Shown here: positions 45,026-50,018 of the stretch, piece by piece | Layout: the number at the start of each line of letters is the position of its first letter | Numbering within the stretch: the stretch's first letter is position 1 | Source: Desulfobulbaceae bacterium | GTDB taxonomy: Bacteria > Desulfobacterota > Desulfobulbia > Desulfobulbales > Desulfobulbaceae | Assembly: GCA_023544645.1 (NCBI GenBank) | Contig: JAMJFO010000022.1 | Coordinates: 1 to 50,018, forward strand | DNA length: 50,018 nucleotides | Direction: 5' to 3' | Notes under the pieces: generated by a model | The model's database searches: none | What the model was told of the DNA's origin: nothing | What the model saw: only the letters and a program-made list of their open reading frames with translations | Position numbers and translations under genes: made by a program

Positions 45026-46005
45026 TGGTAAAACGCGCTTCAATTCTCGGAACCGGATCCTGCCTGCCAAAGCGTTTGCTGACCAATGCCGACCTGGAAA
45101 AAATGGTTGAAACGTCGGATGAATGGATTACCACCCGTACCGGTATCCACACCCGCCGCATCGCCGGCAAGGGAGAGGACAATTACCTGCTGGCCGCAAA
45201 CGCCGCGAGAAAGGCGCTCCAGGACGCCGGGACTGAGCCGGACGAAATCGACTTGATTGTCGTGGCGACAATGACGCCGCACATGATAATGCCTTCGTGC
45301 GCCTGTTTCGTTCAGGCTGAGATCGGGGCCGATAATGCTTTTGCTTACGATATCAATGCCGCCTGCACCGGCTATTTATACGGGCTGGACCTGGCCGACA
45401 AGTATATCTGCAGCCGCGAGGACATGAAAATACTGCTCATCGGGTCCGAGACCCTTTCCGCCAGAGTTAACTGGAAAGACCGGAACACCTGCATCCTTTT
45501 CGGGGACGGCGCCGGCGCCACGGTTATTTCAAGCCGGGGGGACGGCAAAGGTGTGTATGATTCAAATCTCTGCTCAGACGGCAGGTTATGGCACCTGTTG
45601 TATATGCACGGCCCCAAAAGCCTGAACCCGGAAATTGTGCAGGATGGCAATGACGGCAGCTACATCCGGATGATCGGGCGGGATGTTTTCAAACATGCTG
45701 TTCGGGCCATGGAAGAAGCGGTTCAGGGGTTATTGGATAAAAACAACCTCACCATTGATGACGTTGACCTGATGATCCCCCACCAGGCCAATGTGCGTAT
45801 TTTGCACAAGGTTATGGAGCGTTTGGGGGTGCCCGAGGAAAAGGTCTATATTAACGTCAATAAATATGGTAATACGTCCGCTGCAAGTATACCCGTGGCG
45901 CTTGATGAAGCCAATCGTCAGGGATTATTGAATCGTGGGGACCTGCTGCTGTTCTGCTCTTTTGGCGGCGGTTTTACCTGGGGCTCCCTGCTCATGCACT
46001 GGTAA
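45025..46005 (+). CDS. fabH: Beta-ketoacyl-ACP synthase III
   Basis: The 326-residue protein has the KAS III triad: C114 in NAACTGYLYG, H253 in IPHQANVRI and N283 in KYGNTSAASIP. It starts fatty-acid synthesis by condensing an acyl-CoA with malonyl-ACP. Start and length are normal. It overlaps plsX by one base (TGATG) and is 12 bp from the acyl-CoA dehydrogenase gene. Confidence 0.96.
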   Translation: MVKRASILGTGSCLPKRLLTNADLEKMVETSDEWITTRTGIHTRRIAGKGEDNYLLAANAARKALQDAGTEPDEIDLIVVATMTPHMIMPSCACFVQAEIGADNAFAYDINAACTGYLYGLDLADKYICSREDMKILLIGSETLSARVNWKDRNTCILFGDGAGATVISSRGDGKGVYDSNLCSDGRLWHLLYMHGPKSLNPEIVQDGNDGSYIRMIGRDVFKHAVRAMEEAVQGLLDKNNLTIDDVDLMIPHQANVRILHKVMERLGVPEEKVYINVNKYGNTSAASIPVALDEANRQGLLNRGDLLLFCSFGGGFTWGSLLMHW

Positions 46006-46017
46006 AAGGAGAACGTC

Positions 46018-47169
46018 TTGGATTATTTTATATCGGAAGAACAGCAGATGATCGTTGAAACCGCCCGGGAGATCGCCAATGAAAAGATCATTCCCCGGCG
46101 GGTTGAGCTTGATGAAAAAAATGAGTTTCCCACTTCGATCCTGCAGGATATGGCCAAGGCGGATCTCTTCGGCATTTTTATCCCGGAACAGTATGGCGGT
46201 TTCGGCGGCGGCTGTTTTGAGATTGTGCTGGCGCTGGAGGAGCTGGCCCGCGGATGCGTGGGAGTGGCGACGAGTTATGCCGCCAGCGCTCTCGGCATTT
46301 TTCCGGTGCTTATTGCCGGCAGTGACGAGATGAAGGAAAAATATCTGCCGTCCATTGCCAGCGGAGAGAAATGGGCTGCCTTTGGTCTGACCGAAGCCAA
46401 TGCCGGCAGCGATGCCTCCGGAGTGCAGACAACGGCGGTCCTTGACGGCGACGAGTGGGTTCTCAACGGGACCAAACAGTGGATAACCAATGGCGGTGAA
46501 TCGCAGATTTACACCATAGTCGCCCTTACTGATCCATCCAAGGGGCCGCGCGGGGCATCCATGTTTGTGGTTGAGGACGGCGATCCCGGATTTTCCTACG
46601 GCAAGAAGGAGGACAAGATGGGTATCCGCGCCTCGGCCACCCGCGAACTTATCATGAAAGACTGCCGGATTCCCGAGGACAGGCTCATCGGCCGCAAAGG
46701 AACAGGTTTTATCACGGTCATGAAAACCCTTGATGTTTCACGGCCGGGCATTGCGTCGCTGGGAATAGGCCTGGCCCAGGCCGCCCTTGATGAAGCAGTG
46801 GTCTATGCCAAGCAGAGGGTGCAGTTCGGCAAGCCGATCATCTCTTTCCAGGCTATCCAGCATATGCTTGCCGATATGGCCATCCAGCTTGAAGCAGGCA
46901 GGGCGCTGGTTTATTCGGCAGCCCGTCATATCGACGGTAATCCGAAAAATATGAGCAAGGCCTCATCCATGTGCAAGGTTTTTGCCACCGACATGGCGAT
47001 GAAGGTGACGACAGATGCTGTCCAGGTTCTAGGCGGATACGGGTATATGAAGGAATACCCCGTTGAAAAAATGATGCGCGACGCCAAGATCCTGCAGATT
47101 TATGAGGGAACCAACCAGATCCAGCGTAATGTCATCGGCCAGGAGCTGAACAAGGAATACGCTTCATAA
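46018..47169 (+). CDS. Acyl-CoA dehydrogenase
   Basis: The 383-residue flavoprotein has FGLTEANAGSDASGVQT, QWITNGG, the FAD-binding RVQFGKPI and QVLGGYGYMKEYPVEKMMRDAKI, and the catalytic glutamate E363 in IYEGTNQIQRNV. It matches short-chain or butyryl-CoA-type dehydrogenases and passes electrons to EtfAB, whose genes follow at once. The TTG start has AAAGGAG at the right distance. With a ferredoxin-fused EtfA next door it may run as a reductase in an electron-bifurcating complex or as a normal dehydrogenase; sequence alone does not decide. The substrate chain length is not known. Confidence 0.93.
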   Translation: MDYFISEEQQMIVETAREIANEKIIPRRVELDEKNEFPTSILQDMAKADLFGIFIPEQYGGFGGGCFEIVLALEELARGCVGVATSYAASALGIFPVLIAGSDEMKEKYLPSIASGEKWAAFGLTEANAGSDASGVQTTAVLDGDEWVLNGTKQWITNGGESQIYTIVALTDPSKGPRGASMFVVEDGDPGFSYGKKEDKMGIRASATRELIMKDCRIPEDRLIGRKGTGFITVMKTLDVSRPGIASLGIGLAQAALDEAVVYAKQRVQFGKPIISFQAIQHMLADMAIQLEAGRALVYSAARHIDGNPKNMSKASSMCKVFATDMAMKVTTDAVQVLGGYGYMKEYPVEKMMRDAKILQIYEGTNQIQRNVIGQELNKEYAS

Positions 47170-47186
47170 TACTGCGGAACATATTT

Positions 47187-47966
47187 ATGGATATTCTTGT
47201 CTGTATCAAACAGGTCCCTGACACCAAGGATGTCAGGCTGGATCCGAAAACCAACACCATGGCGCGGGAAGGTGTTGAGTCGATCATGAATCCCTTTGAC
47301 CGGCATGCCCTTGAAGAAGCGGTCCGGATAAAGGAAGCACACGGAGGCACGGTTACGGCCCTGTCCATGGGGCCTCCCCAGGCAGAGGCTGTTCTGCGCG
47401 AGGCCATTGCCTGCGGCGCGGATGACGGTGTCCTTGTTTCCGACAGGGCTTTTGCCGGCGCCGATACCTGGGCGACTTCGTATACCCTGGCCAAGGCAGC
47501 TGCGAGTCTCGGCAGCTTTGACCTGATGCTGTGCGGCAAACAGGCCATTGACGGAGATACGGCGCAGGTGGGGCCGGGGCTGGCCAGTCAGCTGAAAATT
47601 CCCTATATCACCTGTGTGCAGAAGGTGCGGGAGATCGAAAACGGTTTCATGCAGGTCGAGCGGATGATGGACGACGGATACGACGTGGTCCGGCTTCCTC
47701 TGCCGGCGCTGCTCACCGTGGTCAAAGATATCAATGAACCGCGTGTTCCTTCCCTGAAAGGGAAAATGAGAGCGAAAAAGGCTGATATACGATGCTGTTC
47801 GGCTGCTGATATCATGGCTGACGAAAACTGCATTGGCCTGGCCGGTTCACCGACCCAGGTGGTCAAGGTATTCACGCCGCCGCCCCGGGGAGACAGGACT
47901 GTTTTCTCCGGCACCCTGGAAGAGCAGGTCATGCAGTTGGTGCAGCAGCTCAAAACGTATTTATGA
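47187..47966 (+). CDS. etfB: Electron-transfer flavoprotein beta subunit
   Basis: The 259-residue protein begins DILVCIKQVPDTKDVRLDP and has MNPFDRHALEEAVRIKE and CGKQAIDGDTAQVGPGLASQL, the usual EtfB marks, with VVRLPLPALLTVVKDINEPRVPSLKG in the second half. With EtfA it carries electrons between the acyl-CoA dehydrogenase and another carrier. Bifurcating EtfB proteins bind FAD here where others bind AMP; I cannot assign this one with certainty by eye. Confidence 0.94.
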   Translation: MDILVCIKQVPDTKDVRLDPKTNTMAREGVESIMNPFDRHALEEAVRIKEAHGGTVTALSMGPPQAEAVLREAIACGADDGVLVSDRAFAGADTWATSYTLAKAAASLGSFDLMLCGKQAIDGDTAQVGPGLASQLKIPYITCVQKVREIENGFMQVERMMDDGYDVVRLPLPALLTVVKDINEPRVPSLKGKMRAKKADIRCCSAADIMADENCIGLAGSPTQVVKVFTPPPRGDRTVFSGTLEEQVMQLVQQLKTYL

Positions 47967-48004
47967 TTATATAACCGGACAGAAAAAGTTGTGGATTATC
48001 GAGT

Positions 48005-49198
48005 ATGCTACTAGTTGACAGCGAAAAATGTATCGGCTGCGGGGTCTGTGAGGCCAATTGCGCCTTCGGGGCAATAACCGTTGAGGATGGCTGTGCCGTC
48101 GTCAACGACAGCTGCACTCTTTGCGGCAGCTGTGTGGACACCTGTGAACCCGGGGCCCTTACCCTGGAGGGAGGCGAGAAGAAAGCTCTGACCAATCTCG
48201 GCGAATGGTCCGGGATATGGGTTTTTGCCGAATACAGAATGGGCAAGGTCGCGCCGGTTTCCTTTGAACTCCTCGGTATCGGCAGGAATTTGGCCGATCA
48301 GCGAGGCGTTCCCCTCAGCGCTGTCCTTTTCGGACATGCATTGAATGATGCTGCCGCCGAACTGATTGCTTCCGGCGCTGACACTGTTTACGTTGTTGAT
48401 GATCCGCGTCTGGAGCATTTCCGAGAGGACGTATACGGCCGACTGCTGGAGATGCTCATCCGTGAACACAAACCCGAAGTGGTCCTGGCCGGAGCAACAG
48501 CCATCGGCAGATCATTCATCCCCCAGGTTGCTAATATTCTCAATGCCGGATTAACCGCTGATTGCACGCAGCTGGCGATCCGTGAATCCGACGGCATGCT
48601 GTTGCAGACCAGACCGGCTTTTGGCGGCAATATCATGGCCACCATTGAATGCCCTTATTCACGGCCGCAGATGGCCACGGTCCGTCCCAAGGTAATGGTG
48701 CCGCTTGAGCCGGATCCTTCCCGGCAGGGAGAAGTAATCAAGGTCTCGCCGCCGGACGCATTGCTCAGCTCACAGGTCGAGGTGCTGGAAACTGTCATCG
48801 GCACGGAGGATAATGTCAATATCCAGGAAGTGGAGATACTGGTAGCCGGCGGACGGGGACTGGAGAATGAAAAGGGTTTTGACCTGATCCGCGAACTTGC
48901 CGACGAACTTGGCGGCGCAGTGGCGGCATCACGTGCCGCGGTTGATTCCGGATGGATCCCGTATCCGCACCAGGTCGGCCAGACCGGGAAGACCGTTTGT
49001 CCAAAACTCTATATCGCATGCGGGATTTCCGGGGCCATTCAGCACGCTGTCGGCATGCAGTCCTCAAAGACAATCGTGGCCATCAACAGGGACAAGAACG
49101 CGCCGATCTTTGACTTCGCCACCTACAGCCTGGTCGGCGATCTGTTTGAGATCGTTCCCCTGCTGACGGAAAAGATCAGGGAGTGTCGAAAACAATGA
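48005..49198 (+). CDS. etfA: Electron-transfer flavoprotein alpha subunit fused to a 2[4Fe-4S] ferredoxin domain
   Basis: Residues 1-55 form a bacterial-type ferredoxin with C9, C12, C15, C19 and C37, C40, C43, C47. The rest is EtfA: a Rossmann-like half (HALNDAAAELIASGADTVYVVDD), then the FAD domain with VAGGRGLENEKGFDLI, HQVGQTGKTVCPKLYIACGISGAIQH and AINRDKNAPIFDFA. Such fusions occur in anaerobes, for example in the caffeyl-CoA reductase CarCDE complex of Acetobacterium, where the extra clusters exchange electrons with ferredoxin. It overlaps the fabG start by 4 bp. Confidence 0.93.
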   Translation: MLLVDSEKCIGCGVCEANCAFGAITVEDGCAVVNDSCTLCGSCVDTCEPGALTLEGGEKKALTNLGEWSGIWVFAEYRMGKVAPVSFELLGIGRNLADQRGVPLSAVLFGHALNDAAAELIASGADTVYVVDDPRLEHFREDVYGRLLEMLIREHKPEVVLAGATAIGRSFIPQVANILNAGLTADCTQLAIRESDGMLLQTRPAFGGNIMATIECPYSRPQMATVRPKVMVPLEPDPSRQGEVIKVSPPDALLSSQVEVLETVIGTEDNVNIQEVEILVAGGRGLENEKGFDLIRELADELGGAVAASRAAVDSGWIPYPHQVGQTGKTVCPKLYIACGISGAIQHAVGMQSSKTIVAINRDKNAPIFDFATYSLVGDLFEIVPLLTEKIRECRKQ

Positions 49199-49944
49199 TA
49201 CTTGATGGAAAAACAGCTCTCGTCACCGGCGGCAGCAGAGGCATCGGCCGTCAGGTCTGCCTCCGCCTGGCAGCAATGGGCGCAATGACCGGCATCAATT
49301 ATGTCAGCAATTCCAGCGCCGCGGAGCAGACCCTGGCTGAAATTGAACAGTCCGGGGGCCGCGGATTTCTGGCGCCGTTTGATGTCAGTGACTCTGCCGC
49401 GGTACAGGACGCGGTCAAGAAAATAACCGCTGCCTATGAATCAATTGATATCCTGGTCAACAATGCCGGCATCACCCGTGACGGGCTCATGGCCCGGATG
49501 AAGGACGAAGACTGGGACCAGGTTCTGGACACCAATCTCAAGAGCGCCTTTATCTGCAGCAAGGCAGCCATGAAAGGCATGATGAAGAAGAGGTGGGGAA
49601 GGATCATCAATATGACCTCGGTCATCGGGTTTCTCGGCAATGCCGGTCAGGTCAATTACGCGGCGGCCAAAGCCGGCATGGTCGGCCTGACAAAATCCAT
49701 GGCCCGGGAGCTGGCATCCCGGAACGTGACGGTGAACTGTATCGCGCCGGGTTACATTATTACCGATATGACCAGCGAACTTCCCGGAGATATCCAGGAA
49801 GCCATCAAGGCGCAGATTCCACTGGGAACCCTGGGGAAACCTGAAGATGTCGCCGCGGCCGCGGCATTTCTGGCATCGCCGGAGAGCGGGTATGTGACCG
49901 GACAGACACTGCATGTCAACGGTGGAATGTACATGGGGAATTAA
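49195..49944 (+). CDS. fabG: 3-oxoacyl-ACP reductase
   Basis: ATG 49195 overlaps the etfA stop (ATGA) and gives a 249-residue SDR protein; the in-frame GTG at 49183 is less likely. It has TGGSRGIGRQ, NNAGITRDG, the catalytic serine in NMTSVIG, YAAAKAG and the C-terminal SGYVTGQTLHVNGGMYM. It reduces 3-oxoacyl-ACP with NADPH. No acpP follows within the window; a repeat element begins 3 bp after the stop. Confidence 0.95.
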   Translation: MILDGKTALVTGGSRGIGRQVCLRLAAMGAMTGINYVSNSSAAEQTLAEIEQSGGRGFLAPFDVSDSAAVQDAVKKITAAYESIDILVNNAGITRDGLMARMKDEDWDQVLDTNLKSAFICSKAAMKGMMKKRWGRIINMTSVIGFLGNAGQVNYAAAKAGMVGLTKSMARELASRNVTVNCIAPGYIITDMTSELPGDIQEAIKAQIPLGTLGKPEDVAAAAAFLASPESGYVTGQTLHVNGGMYMGN

Positions 49945-49946
49945 CT

Positions 49947-50018
49947 AGTGTCTGTCCAGAAATGAGGATTTTTGTTCGAGATCAAGGCATGCGAAAAAAA
50001 TTACCGCAGGCATATAGA
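49947..50018 (+). repeat. Second, incomplete copy of the MITE-like element of 30933-31121
   Basis: Read on the plus strand from AGTGTCTGTCCAGAAATGAG, this copy matches the reverse complement of 31121 back to about 31030: GAGGATTTTTGTTCGAG, then GCATGCGAAAAAAATTACCG and CAGGCATAT. Relative to the first copy it lacks about 20 bp in the middle. The window ends inside it. Confidence 0.8.

Noticed and set aside
1-50018. CRISPR arrays, tRNA or rRNA genes, prophage or toxin-antitoxin loci
   Set aside because: No regularly spaced short repeats, tRNA-like cloverleaf, rRNA stretch, phage structural gene or convincing toxin-antitoxin pair was seen by eye; Fic has no adjacent antitoxin gene.

Overview
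The window looks like chromosomal DNA of an anaerobic member of the Desulfobacterota (former Deltaproteobacteria), perhaps a Desulfobulbales- or Desulfuromonadales-like bacterium. The basis is a tandem-repeat multihaem c-type cytochrome, a carboxynorspermidine pathway, an Mla set in the order E-F-D-A-C, a yceD-rpmF-plsX-fabH lipid operon and short dispersed repeats of a kind I remember from this phylum. No rRNA or tRNA gene was recognised. The organism call is inference, not a database result.

Layout. 1-3549: the 3' part of a cytochrome with at least 19 CxxCH motifs, followed by a TPR/beta-barrel outer-membrane protein. 3550-7260: a mosaic accessory patch with a truncated REP-type transposase, a Fic protein behind a triple-site operator, an attC-like hairpin, a methyltransferase gene broken by an in-frame TAG, and an IS4-type transposase remnant. 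7408-10371: nfeD, a stomatin/QmcA gene and a large lipoprotein. 10954-16121: a SMUG1-type uracil-DNA glycosylase, a YgjP-like metallopeptidase, carboxynorspermidine synthase and decarboxylase, an exported tandem rhodanese and a ComFB-like protein.

16288-30718: a chemosensory cluster, mostly on the minus strand. It has two MCPs, two CheY, CheR, CheB, CheW, a hybrid CheA-REC, two REC-PATAN regulators, an HPt protein with GAF-like regions, and a PilZ protein. No flagellar gene is nearby. The mix of PATAN and PilZ outputs suggests control of surface motility, type IV pili or another non-flagellar behaviour (inference).

31153-39170: an acetolactate-synthase-like ThDP enzyme, then a compact run of hybrid histidine kinase, unknown protein, HPr-like protein, PTS enzyme I and thiL. 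A 155-bp MITE-like element sits exactly in the ptsI/thiL overlap, and its target-site duplication preserves both the ptsI stop and the thiL start. 39285-42908: mlaE-F-D-A-C for outer-membrane lipid asymmetry. 43154-49944: yceD, rpmF, plsX and fabH, then an acyl-CoA dehydrogenase, etfB, a ferredoxin-fused etfA, and fabG. The window ends inside a second copy of a TIR-bearing repeat also found at 30933-31121.

Most of the window is ordinary core genome. The points worth most attention are the gene-preserving MITE insertion, the broken mosaic region, the chemosensory cluster with paired PATAN regulators, and the electron-transfer module inside the fatty-acid operon.
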